Part shown: positions 27,201 to 40,900 of the stretch, one piece after another
Layout of the letters: each line of letters begins with the position of its first letter
Numbering within the stretch: the first letter of the stretch is position 1
Source: Aptenodytes patagonicus
Taxonomy: Eukaryota; Chordata; Aves; Sphenisciformes; Spheniscidae
NCBI RefSeq assembly: GCF_965638725.1
Contig: NC_134949.1
Coordinates: 48,946,151 to 49,010,150 of the forward strand
Direction of reading: 5' to 3'
Length of the DNA stretch: 64,000 nt
Position numbers and translations under genes: made by a program
The notes under the pieces: generated by a model
Databases searched by the model: none
What the model saw: the letters and a program-made list of their open reading frames with translations, nothing else
What the model was told of the DNA's origin: nothing

Positions 27201-30200
27201 TTAAAAACTTACTACAAAGAATCTTCCTTTGTAAAATCACTTAGTGAAATAAGGAATAGGCATAGACTGGTTTTCTAATAGCATGCAGAAATACGTACCT
27301 TGTTCTGCTGTACAATTTCTTCTTCCAGATTATTGATTGTACGTTCATATTCAGAAATTATATTACGCAAATACTTCACCTCTTCCTTTTGCTTGACTAG
27401 CTCTCGATTGAGTTTAAGTTCTTGCAGATGGAGTTCCTCCATCTTCATATGCCATTCAATTACCTAATAATGAATGATACACTATTATATTTACCAAGTC
27501 CACAGGCCAACTAGATGCAGCTACACTCTTCGACTTTGAGGCAGTATGGCGCTTATCCAACCAACAGGAAGAAAGAGGTTCTGCCTTTTTAAGCCTCTTC
27601 ACTTCTCTTGCGCGAGGAGGCATGGCAAGAGTATGAAACTGCAAGAGGAATGACTGAAAAGTGCAGCAGACAATTGGAGAGGCCACAGGTTTCCCCTACA
27701 CTGACAGAAGTGCATTGCAAATAAATTTCAGATGACCTAACTAAGCTATACCCTATGCATCTGTCCAGACTGAACAAAAAAAGCATGCAAGAAGTTTGGT
27801 TGACTTTTCTAAAACAGCAAAAGATTTTCAAAACCATTAAAAACTGTAGGTATTCAAAAATGCACAGGTACTAAGAATAACAGACATATTTATGTCAAAA
27901 TGCTCTAGAAAAATATTTGAAAACTGGCTTAAAACTGAAACACGCCAAGAGCGCTACAACCATTAAGCAAAATACAGACATCTTTACTCATGACAGATAT
28001 AACCATATTATATAATACACAGTGATCTGGAAGAGAAGCGAGAAAGCCTTATTCAAATTTCAAGGCAATGTTGTTTACAATAGCAAAATATGATTAAGTA
28101 GAATTACATGAGTATAATAACATTTCTGACCATGCTGTCTAAATTATTGCCCCTGGATTTATTTGAAAAGACATGGATTTGTAGTGAAGATTTCAATGCT
28201 AGCTCATGGAACAGAACTTCAGAATGCTACTCTGTGTTTAATTTAACTTCATTCATAATTCAATTCAATTCATAATTTAATTCCATTTAATATAACTGAA
28301 GTTATAGTTAGCCTCTACTTCCTATGCCACTTAATTGGGCAAAAAATAAATTAGTAAATCTGACTGTGCTTTTACAGGGCAAATAACTAACGATGTATTA
28401 CTTTTTTTAAAACAGGAAAACAAAAAATGATAGCTGTTATATTCTAACAAAGTGTGTTTTGAAGTCATTAAGTTCTACGTTAAAACAGATGTTTAGGGAA
28501 CAAGCTGAACTGAAATGTAATTTAAATGCAGATCAGATGAACAAAAGTTATTCAAAGTTGTAAAATAGCAAACCTTTTGAGCTCCTCTTGTATCCTTCAA
28601 TGCACTTATTAATTCTTCTAAACTTTTCATTTTTAAGTCCATCTCTAATGCTCTGTTTTCTGCATTCCGACGGTCCTGCTGGGCATGCTGAACTTCTTCC
28701 AGGATCTTCAGTTTGTCATTCTGTAGCTGAATCATTGTTTTAGAGAATTTTTCTTGCTGTGCTAAAGGCAGAGCACCACTAAACTGTCGCCGCAAAGACT
28801 GAACTGTCTGTTGTAGATGTTTGGCTCTATTTCTTCCTTCCAGTCGGGCAAAATATAAGGCTTGCTCTCTCTCATCAAGCTTCTGTTCCAAACGTAGATT
28901 ATGGATCTCCATCTTCTGTAGTTTCAATTTAAGCGTCTCCAATTTGCCTACAGCAACAGATTCACTACCTTGAAGGGCTATGATATGTTGATGCAGTTTT
29001 GCAATAACTGCTTTTTCATCTGACTGTGCCTAAGAACAAAATATATAGAACAAATTTATTTTTCATTTTGAGTATGTTAATGCAGTGTATATGTAAATAC
29101 AAACAAGCTATTATTTTTTTATATTTTATATATTGCATGTATTTTATTCCATAGGTAAGAGCAAGAATTAGCCTCTAAAACCAGCTTTTTATTTTTCCGC
29201 TATTGTTCCTACAGCCACATTTTAGAAGTACACCTTTTCAGATACCGATCTTAAAAACTGTATCTTTCCAAAACAGGAAATGAGGAAGAAATGTATACCT
29301 AAACTTAGATAATACGGTAACATAAAAGCTGACAACACTGTTGTATTTAGGGATTCAAACCATTCTAGAACATGAAAACAAATCCCAAGAAATTGTTTCA
29401 GCGAATTATAAAGCAATATAATAAGTCTACTGCAAATCTTCAAGATTTACAAGTCATTGCTTGTCTTGTAAAAAACGATCAAACTTTCCTGATATTATAT
29501 TTAAATATTGACCATGAGCTATTAATCATATAGGAATAAATATTACCTAAATAACATGGAAAATAGCTCAGGATCTGTAATAGCTGTACAGCTAGAAATG
29601 GAAAAAATGGAGAAGGTAATAATTAATGTAATATAGAACACTTGAAAGGGTATGGCGACTACGAGGACCAGCTTGCTGAGGTCCTTCTGAAATGCTTTTG
29701 CAGTTTCCTAATTCACTGTAAAATTACTTCATTTCTTCTCACTATGGGAAAAAATCCAAACTGCAGTGTTAATAAAGGTTGAATTTTACCTGATAGTCTA
29801 AAATTTGCATTCTAAGAGATTCCACTTCTTTATCTCTGTATTGCTGGCGTGCCTCCAGAGCTTCAACTTGCATTTTTGCTACATCAGACAGTTCTCTTAA
29901 CCTTGCAGGGAAAACAAGAGTATTGTGTCACTTGAAATCACTGAATAACGTATTAAGTTTTTCTACATAGAAGATGCTAAGAAAAGATGCTTAGTATGTT
30001 TCCTCATATCAAAACATTTGAAGACTTTGTTCTTTTCAGCATACTCTTCTCTACTACTCAAAGTCCTTGTTACGAAAATTCTTCTGTATTGCCTCTCAGC
30101 TTTTTCACAGGACATTTTCCTGTAAGTTATACAGAAGTTTGCTAGCAGTAACCTACTCAATGCCATGGTTTTTACCTGAACGAAGCATGTCTGTCCCCTA

Positions 30201-31877
30201 TTTTTCTCCCACTTCAGGACATAAATGCTCAAAAAGTTTCATTCTCAATTCCTTTCTCTGCTTCCCCAAGTCTACTCACTCATTTTCAGTGTCAAAAATC
30301 GCTGCAACATCCCCACAGACTTTGCTGTTTTAGGAATGTAATAGGATTACATTATTTACTCAAAGACAAATGTCCATATCAACATACCTAAAAAGGTCAG
30401 TTTTTCAATTTATGCATACAAATTTAATCTCTTTTAAGTAAATGGCAAAAAAAAGCCCCACTGCAGTTTAATCTTTGAGATATCTATGACTCTTTGAAAG
30501 TAAGAATTGCTTTCCAATGTCTTTTATGAGATTTTCATACATTTAAGGGAGGTTGTGGCACAGAAACAAAATAAACCTTAATTAATTAGTTCAAAAATAC
30601 TAGTAATACGTATCTTACGCACACTTATCCATGCCTACCCAGGCCGGCACTTAATTCCTTGTTCAAATCAAAATGAAGCAAATTACTTTCTTAATAGTCA
30701 TGAATTAAATGCTTCATTTTCAATTCCAAATCTGGCATATATAAATGCCAAAAAAATGAGGCATTGAAAAATTATCTGTTAGTAATACATAAGTAGTGTA
30801 TTACATAAGCCTATATAGCCTAAATTTTTGCATGCTTTGGAACATACTGCATTTGAAATTTGTTACTTCAGCACTTACTTTGATACTTCGATCTTGAGCT
30901 CCATCTCACGCTTCTCTAGGTCCATGATTTTTTGTCTGTCTGCATCACTTACTGCCTTACTTACACTCTTTGACAGTTCATCCCTTAATTCCTGTTCCAC
31001 TTTCTGTGCCTCAAGGTTGACTTTGGTGAGCTTAAAAAAACCCAAAACCAGAAACAAATAAAATGGTATCCTAAGCACACAACTGCTCCCAACCCTGCAA
31101 AGGAAACGCAGTGCCAAATGTATCTTTTCTTTTTTAGTCACTACAAAACACTGTTCAGCTGCGTGCAAAAAACAATTTCCTTTCCTCTCTGCTTAAACAT
31201 CTTTTTGTTTGCAGCTTTGATACACATAGAACTGATACACAGATCGGCACAGAACAGGATTCTAAATTAAACACAATTTTTATTAGTGAATTTTCTTAAA
31301 ACCATTACCGCAATAACTTGCTCTTAAACTATAATAAGAAAAGAAGAAAAAAAAAAGAATAAGACTGTAAACTCTTTAGGAAATGAACAGTCTCATTTAT
31401 ATACTGTCTAGTATCGGGATTGGTAACACAAATACAGGTTATAAGCGCCAAGACTCACGATAGTGTAGTTCTTTTGTTCTTTCTACAAAGAACTTTCATA
31501 ATTAAGTGATATTCTTTCAAGCAGCCTGAATTTTCAAGTTGATTATTAAATACCAAGTAACCAATGTTTCAATTCAAACCAAAGAGCATTAACAAAAGAT
31601 AGACATTGGAAAAGCATTAGGCAACATAGAGAAGCCTCAGGAATTAATTTAGTAAATACAGTTGTGGCAGATTAATCTGATACCACTCCTTAATAAAATA
31701 ACTGATTTCCTAAACAAACAAAAAAAAGTGTGGTATATCTTATTATCGGTACTATCTAGAAAACTAAGAGTCATGTTGAAGTAGATTTATGAGTTTAGAA
31801 GGCGATGTCTAGCAGACTTCTAGTTATCTGTTCTTAAGCTGATATCACTTACAACTTTAGCACAATCTTGCGGGTTT

Positions 31878-31918
<41 letters not shown>

Positions 31919-34900
31919 CAGTGATGCTAGATTAGGAGGCACTGACAACAGGAGTATATGAAACAGAAAATATATGTCCTGGAGCTACAGAAATAAGGAA
32001 AAAAGGGATGCACAGGGGAGCTAATAAGAAAAAATTGTGTCATTAAGAGTTCATTAACTCAAAATGAAGGAAGACCAGCATACCTAAACGTATTGCAAGA
32101 CAGATAATAATATATGCAAAAGAGAAAAAGGGAAATGTGATCCTAAGGTGCATAACCTGAGGTATTTCTTAATGAAATAAATGAAGTCATGCCATCAGAT
32201 GAGGCTTTAACAATACTGCTGCTGAAAAGCTTTATATACTTTCAGTTACTCCATGTCCCAAATTAATTCAAATCAAAACAGTGTAACAAACACTACTAAA
32301 ACAACAGAGAAATGGGGAGTCCAGATAACAGCAATCTAAAATAGCTGGGCTAAAGTCTAGCAAAGCACAAGGAGGGGAAAATGAACACAATGTTCCTGTC
32401 AACATAACTATTCTTTTTCTTCCCTTGTGTTTAAATTATAGGCCAATACTGGCACAAGAACAAATGTGTACAAGTGCCTATAAATAAATTTAGACTGGAA
32501 ATTATAATAAAGTCTCCTACTATTAAATAATGAATTTATGGAACAAACTTCAAATATGAATTGTGGGGACAAAGAAATCTCACAAGATTAAGACTGATAT
32601 GACAGGAATACTAAGGATCATCAGCTTCAATGGCACATGACTTCTCTTCTATTCCTGTATTATAATGTTTGTCACATGACAGAGGACATAGCCAGCCTGT
32701 AACAGAATCATGACACTATCATTTGCAAAAGGGATGCAAAGGTCTAACATTTTTTGAATCGTTAGTAATTAAGGGAAAATGAACAGAAAAGGGATCATAT
32801 GAATTAGACACAAGAAATAACAGGTCAAGAACAGACTTTTTTCTAGCAGTCTGCTGAAAAACTAGCAAACTATCTGTCAAGATGCTCATCATGTGTTTTA
32901 CAGAGATTAACTAATGTTTGAAATAAACTACTGCAAATTAATTAAGTTATATTTTTTACAAATGTCCTGTGCATGCAAAATTGCAGCTCTTAAAGGCAGC
33001 TATATTTTGCACCATAAGCTTATTTGCCAGTTGTGATACAAAATAGATTAATCCTTTTTGAAAAGCACAAAAATATGCTTTTAAGATGTGTCAGATTATG
33101 TTGTTAAACTTCAACAGATTTACCTCAGTGAATTTTGTTTCCAATTCAAAATTACGTTCTTCTATTTGCTTTACAGTGTTCCTTAAATGTTCATACATTC
33201 GTTGCGAATGTTCTGCTCTCTGTCTTTCATTTAGTTCCTTCATTTCCAACATTGTGATTTTCTTAGAAATGGACAAAATCTCACTGTTGGTTATTGCTTT
33301 TGTATCCTTGTCCATGGCATTGTCATCCCCTACATTAAAAAATATTTAAATTAGGGAATACACAAGCTGATTCAACTATGAAAATTATTTGCACTAAGAA
33401 ACAGAACATGAGTTTTGCTTTATCTCTGTCAGATAAACTTTATCAAACCACCTGTATTATTTTTTAAACTGCAGGCATGGTTATCTTGCCTTATTACATG
33501 TTTGCAAGGTATATAATTTGAATAAAATATTATTATCAATTATAAATGGGTATATCTGCAACCATGAGTACTGAGACTGATAACCATTTTCAGTGTAGCC
33601 TTTCACTTTATCCTTAATTCAGCTGGAAAATCTTCAGGAAATTTAATTTAAAATCTGTAAAAGAAACAGATGTGGATGAGTTCTTCTTGAATAATGGGAA
33701 TGTAAACTGTACACAAAGAAGCCCCAGCTATCAAGAAAAAATACTTAGTTACAGAGCATGAAACCAGGACAAATAAATCATTTTCCTGACAACCTATGAA
33801 GTACTTTGACTGACAATCAAGTTCAAACATATTGCACCTTATTAAAAAAAAAAAAAATCAGGTGATATTGCTTTACAAGTTCCAGCTTTTAAACCCTTGA
33901 CCCAGTAACCCAAGAAAAGTCAACGTGGAACAGTTTCCAGAGGAAGATACCAAACTTGGTTTTGGTCAAATAGATAAGTAAAATGAAACAAACCAAAAGA
34001 AAAACTCACCAAAAAATATTAAGACCGTTAATGAAAGATACAAAATAGTTTTGACTTTTTTTGTTGTTTTAAGATACATCAATTTTAAAATGTTTTAAAA
34101 TATTACTTTTACACAGGACATACCACTTGATTTTTAATGTTGCAATATAACTTTCATACTTGCCCAGTTTAGTCATCTGTTCCCAAGCCTGTTCTACAGT
34201 GTGAAGTTTCTCTTTCGTGATCTCCAGTTCCTTATTCAATAAATTTATCTGTGCTTTCAAGGATTCATTCTCACGCTGTATGACAAAAAAAGTTGCAACA
34301 TAAAAACAAACTATTTAACTGTAGCAGACTTGATGTTTAGTATCTATAAAATCTTTTAAATGAACAGATTTTACCTATGCACAACCCATAATCTACATAC
34401 AAGGCAACAGAAGAGCATGTTTCCTCTTGACTGTAAAAATGCTAGTCTTTGCTGTCTATGTTGTATCTTATTGTCAACTAGTATTACCGTGAATATTTAT
34501 CATCAGTGACTGTGATTCCTAGAGTGTCTAGAATTAGATGAAGAAATCTATGTTTGTCATACTAAACATCCCACACTAAACAATGGGAAAGAAAGAAATA
34601 CTTCCGGAGGATATTTCATCCCGCACAGGATATTTCATCTTGCACATAAAATACATGTTTGAGACAGATCATTTGCTTCTTTCAGCTCTTTTAGGCATCT
34701 AATATGATGCCAAACATTAGTTTTGTAAATGTTCCTTCACTCCTCCAAATAGAAACACAAATTTCCACATTAACCAGTAAAACAAATTGAATACTTCATA
34801 TTAATTTTCAATTTCTAATTTGCTAAACACATTCTTAGTTTGCTATTGATAAATGATTCTCTAGCTCTGTGAAATTGCTGAAATAGGCAATGCAAGTTTT

Positions 34901-37900
34901 CATACACACAAAATTTCATAAAACAGAGAAGGAATAATTCATTCTTTAGCTAACACAAATGTACCTACCGGTTCCCAAGCAGACAAATTTAATGGTTCAG
35001 TAAGCTTACCCACCACATGTATTTAACCCTTGTCAACCACAGAAACCCAACAGACAAGAACATGACATGAGTTTTAACTACTGGTTAAACTACTAGTTTC
35101 TTGGACTATTATTTCTGACATGAATGAAAGTGGGAGGTAGTAACATATCTTTGAAGCCAGCTTCACAGTTCTTGAAAAGAAGCTCCCTTCTACTTGAGAA
35201 TAAAAGTTCAAAGGAATAGTTACATATTTGCAGTCCCTATGACATTTTGCAAAAACATTGTGAACAATCTTTGGTTATTTATTTTTTTTATGAAAGTAAA
35301 ATTTCAAAGGTTTACTGCCTTTTGGAACTGAACATTTCATTCTTGTAGGTCAGGAATTAGTAAGAGCACTTACTTTGAGAGAAAGCTTTGAAAGTGTTTA
35401 CACTTATTCTACTTTCCTTATGACCTGCAAAACTGAAGATGATAGCAAACATTCCTTCTGCCAGCCTTGTTTTGGTAATCAAAGAACTAAAAAAACTTTG
35501 TGAGGGAAAATACCCAGAGCTTAACTTAAAAAGCAAACAAACAAAGAAAAAAGCCAAACAACCAAAACCACCAAAACAATTAAACAAAATGCTTTTATGT
35601 TTTAATCCGCTGAAAAATACCAGGTAAGCAAATTAAAATTCGATAGCAACAGTAAGTCTCGCTCCAATATCTCATATCCACTCTGGAACTGTTATAACCA
35701 GCAGGTCTAGGGCTGGGACTTCTGTTCTATCTTTCTATTAAGTGAGAACAAAAACCAATACAGAACAAATGTATAAAGAGAGTTTTTTCCCTTAGGGTTC
35801 AAACATAACGCAAACATTACCTCCATGTGTTCCATGTTTGTAGTCCGCTGGACGAGCAAGTTATCTTTTTGTAACATATCTCTGTATTTAGCAGTTAATG
35901 CATTATACAGCTTATTAGCCAGTTCTAGCTCAGACAATGGCACACTACTGTCCAACACTTTTTGCAGAGCTGCAATCTTAAAGCTAGCCATTTCCTATGA
36001 AAATAATCAACACAATGGGTTACTAAGGTCTGCTAGATCTTTAAATAGAAAAAATAAAATTACTCCATGAAAAAAAGAATACCACTTAAAATAATGCTTT
36101 AGCACCTGATACTGGTTTATTATACTAAATTACTGTCCATCTTTATAAATTGCTTGCAATAAACATTGACAAAATTTCCCTGGTATTCCAACTCTCTGGG
36201 TAATTTTATCAATAGTTGCCTTTCAATCATAAGGCACTGTCAAAAACATATTTTATAAAGATGAGTTAATACAGGCCCTAGTAACCTGCAAGGCTAATAA
36301 GTAAGATTTGGTTTCATACGACACTTTCAATAAAAAGAACTTGCTGAAGCAACTTCAGAAGGGGAAAACTGACAGATTTCGTATTATGATGCTTATTTAA
36401 ATACAAAGAATGTTTTGACAAAATTTATAACAGCATTTAACAAACATTTGCGTAATGCATTCAAGAAACTAGTACTGCCTCCATTTAAAAGAAGTGTATT
36501 TATTGCCAAATTGGAAAAATAAAAATGTGTACTATTACTACTATAAACTATACCTTGAATCGTTGCAAGTTTCCAATCTTCCCCATAACTGCAGTCTCCA
36601 TATGTGTTATTTCACCCTTTAGTTTCTCATTTTCTTTCCTAAGATGTCGTTCTGTTTCAAGTAAAGTGGTATACTGCCTTGTTAGTGACCTTTCATTAAC
36701 TTGTAAAACAGTTATTTTTCTGTTATTTTCTGCAAGTACTTTCTTTGTTTCATCAGGATCCAGCTGAAGTGCGCTGAGTAAATTCTGCAAAATAATTTTT
36801 TTAACAAGAGCTTTGTACAGAAATATGGTAAAACTCAACTACATAGACAAGCTTTCTTGTACATTTTTTAATCTAGGTGTAAAAATTCCGTTAATCTGTC
36901 TGAAATAATTTCTTTTTGCTAGGAAAACATACACTCACACTCAACACATGCACAAGCATACAATATTCTATTATAAGAAAAGAAAAAAAAAATCTTAAAA
37001 ATCATTAGTTTCTGAGGAATATAAGCTAAATACATCTGACTGACTAATTGGAATTTTAGTTAATGCTGACATTTTCAAAATCTAGAACAAAAATAATTCT
37101 CTGCATACATTGTCATCAGTCTTCCCCCCTTTTACTAGAATCAAAACAAACGTATTGGAACAATTTTCTAAACCAAATAGAATTCTTGTGCTTCCTAACA
37201 AATACTAGTAATGTCCTACTTTGAGGACCAAACCAGTATTTGTAAAGTAACCACAGGACCCCTCCTATGGAAACATGCACGTGTTTGTGTGTATGTGTGC
37301 ACATATGTGTTTGCATGCATGTATAAATCCAAGGTGGGGTGGGCGGATGGGGGGAGGGGGAACTACAGCAACTCAGGTTGCAGAAGGTATGTGAGCTTTA
37401 GCTTTGCTGTCATACACATCAGCTTGCCAAGGAGACAGGGAGTAGAAATTGGAGCTGTAAAATCCCAGATTCCTATGAGCCTAAGGAGCAGGTAGCTAGA
37501 GAAAACTCCTGAGTCCTGGGAGCCTTGAAGCCATTAAAAAAATCCAGTTCTCTGACAACTGGCAAAGATTTGGCTTTTCTGATCAAGAAGCCTGTTTTTC
37601 TTAAGATTTTAAGAGCAAGCAACACATTTTCATTGATCATTTACAGTGAATTAATTTCAGAGAAATGTTTAATCTGAAGATGTGCACCTAATTCTAATAA
37701 AAATTACATACTAACAAAAAATAATATTAAATAATAGTACGTATTTCTTATCTCTGGATAGGATGTGTTTCTGGAAACAAAAGCTATCGGTAAACAGTAA
37801 TTTCTTAAAAGATCTCAGCAATACTTTGATAGAACTGCTAACATCATAAAACTCCATTATATTTTAAAGACATTTAAAAAAACAAATCCCAGAAATATCT

Positions 37901-40900
37901 TAATCCTGCTACAGTCTACTCCTGTGACTCTGGAAATGCAGAATAAGATACTGAACAAGTTAAGTAAGATGGCATGTGCTTCCCCCCCTCATTTTTTTAA
38001 ACATACAGTAGAAACATTTGCAAAACAATTTCAATTTCACTTTTCTGGAAATACATTTAGACTTACTTGCCTCAGGATACCATTATTCTGCAAATCAAGT
38101 ACACTTATGAACATGATTATCAGCAGGACCACATACCACTACAGTCACCCCTCAGCAGAAGAAAAGGGTTAGAACTCAGCTGTCTAAACTTAGGCATCCA
38201 TAGCCATTTTCAACACCTTGTGATATCCTTGCTCTGTGTCTGCTTCTCTAAAAGGACGTGTGTCCCATGTCTTCTGTCGTATTTGGCAGCTTTTGGTATC
38301 TGCCCAAAGACACCCGAAGACATCTAAAATTGCACTATGTCTGTGATTAGGCACCTGCATAAATTCCAGGAACTTTTAAATATAACCTTCTTAAAAAAGT
38401 TATTTTTCACTTTTCTTAATAGAATATTGAATTCAGTCTTGGTGGAAGTAAATCAAAATAGAAAGATGAATTCTATTTCCTGTTTTTGTGAAATACTGAC
38501 ACATACACATTAACAGGTATATATAAATAAGATGTAATTCAAATAATAACCTTAATTCTTAGTATAAACTAATGCGTTTTCCATGGGGGTGCCTGCACTG
38601 CTCCTCCTCCCAATCAAACAGCCTGGATGATAACTGCTGTTAAGAGAGCAATGTGAGTGTACATAGTGTGTGTGAACAGAATACCTGAGACTGTCTGAGA
38701 GGGAATTTGCTCAAAACTGATAAAGTTAAAGAGGAAGATGACCATTAACTAGATTGAACAGTAACCATAAAATTAGAGACTTGAAATAAAGAAGTAGTCA
38801 GCTTGAAAATTAGCATAAAAGAAGCATGAAAACTTCTAACAGCGGGGGCAGAGAGAGTTATAATACAGCACTCATAACCTAGTTCAGCTTCAGAAGTTTC
38901 TCCACTGTCCCTGCCTCCTCTGTGCAGATGTGAGCACTTTCTTCCTGCTGGACACTGTGAGCCTCGGCACTCCAGCTAATGGACTGGCGGTACCAAGTGC
39001 AACAAGTAGGGACCCACACCTTGGGTGTGTGTGTGTGACCTCCTGGGGTGACTTCTCACCAGTGCATGGATTAGCAGACTGCAGGGAGGCGCACGGGTAC
39101 ACATAGCACCAGAGCACCCCCACATGTGCACAGTACCCTAGAGTACACACAAGAGGTGTGTACGCAGTGAACTTGCACTCTCAGGAAAGGGGGTGTGTGC
39201 TGGCAACCTGAAGGGGCCAGGGAGTTAACATAACTGTGTGATGTGTGGGATGAGAAATATTTGGGATTAATTCCTGAATGTTGCTTAGAGATTTTTAGGT
39301 CTATAGTAACAATTTGTATGTGCCTTAATATTGTGATTTACCTTTTGTATTGTTGATACTGATTCTGAATGTATAGTTCACTGATTGCTAGTTATTTACA
39401 TTCCACTAATAAATCGATAAACCACTTCCCTTCTGATTTGATTTGATCAGTTTTCCCCTGCAACATTTTCCCCATCTAACAAATTACAGTATTGTACTAA
39501 AACCTCTGTTCTATGTATTAAAACCTTTTGAAAAATGAAAGCAACAAAATTACTTACAGAATATGCCTTTATTTTTGTAGCATCCTGTTCTTTTTGCTCT
39601 TCTAGCTTTTTCTTTTCCTCTTTCATATCTTCTGATTCTTTCCGCCAGGTTTCCTTTTGACTAAAACAGTAATTAAATATTTTCATTTAGAATGATGAAA
39701 GACTTGATGATTTTTAAAACTGTAACTAAAACAGCAACCCTGAAATATTGCAAACCAAGATACTTATTTTTAGCAATAAGGTAATTTGAAAAAGATATTA
39801 TAAATTGTAGATGGATTACTGAAAAACTATCCCCTCTGTTTAGGCTGCAGCTGGTTTAATGATGAAAATAATTCTTAAGTTGAAGTGTCTTATCTCTTCT
39901 TCACATGTGTACTGTAGTGCAGAGACAGAGATGCCTTACTCCCCCAAAATATACACACTTGGGATTCAATCTGCTTTAAATTACACACTTGTATTTCAAA
40001 TTAATTACTTTCTTGCACGTCTTCGTAAAAATAGGTGAAGTTTAAAACTTTGCTAATAAAAACATTTCCACTTTAAGTACCTCTCTGGAAACTCCAGCTC
40101 TCCTTTTTACAGGAAGGGAGACAAAAATCATACTACTGGCACTTACCATGCTGTGAGCCTGGAAATGGGCCTTTTCTTTTTGAAGCAGACTAGGCCCAGC
40201 AGATTTCAGCAGGTTTTCACAATTGTGCCCAATAATTTGGCTGATAAGATTTACAGCTAGATACAATGGTTTGGCAAATAATCAATGACTCTTTCCTTTG
40301 CATGAAGCACTTGCACATTCATTAGCTAAGAGAGACAACTTGCAAGGGGAACAAGGCTTCTGCAGTTCCTGAGAGACAGAATACCTAAGTTGATTTTGAA
40401 GTATTTTTAATTAATCATACGGAACGGTACAGTATCATAAGGAAAAGATTACTCGCTCATCCTCTGAGAATTTCCCCACAGCATAGTAGTTGGCTTTTTC
40501 TTTAAAAGACGTCGGTTCAAATTTCCCTCAGGAAGTGGACAGAATTAAACTTAGGTTTCCCACATCCAAATTCTGCATTGGAGGTCAGACTTCTAAACAA
40601 AAGGGCAGGTAATGGCTGTAAAATTAACTCATTTTTTTCAATGGTTTTGCAAATCTTTCCTTCTATTACATTCATTTTATTTCAAATGCATAAAGGACAT
40701 AATTTCCCAGCCTAGTCTATTTCAATGAAAACCAAACAAAAACATAAAAAGATTCAGCTTCGCTTTGGCCCAAACTACTCTCTTCTATCCACTTTTATTT
40801 ATTTATTTGGAAACAAAAAAAACTATGAACTGTTTATACATCTCTAATAAGGAAATTCCTATAGACTGTATAGGATAGTTCAGGCTAGTTTAAACAAATA

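Larger units (their letters stand above)
36785..39557 (-). other. CEP290 intron 26
   Basis: 2.8 kb intron with a GT/CA-rich stretch and G-quadruplex motif (37270-37360) and an LTR-like block (about 38650-39470). Confidence 0.6.

Noticed and set aside
27456-27686. 76-codon frame beside CEP290 exon 34
   Set aside because: It overlaps the real exon 34 end in another frame, and there is no known product or phase-compatible splicing.
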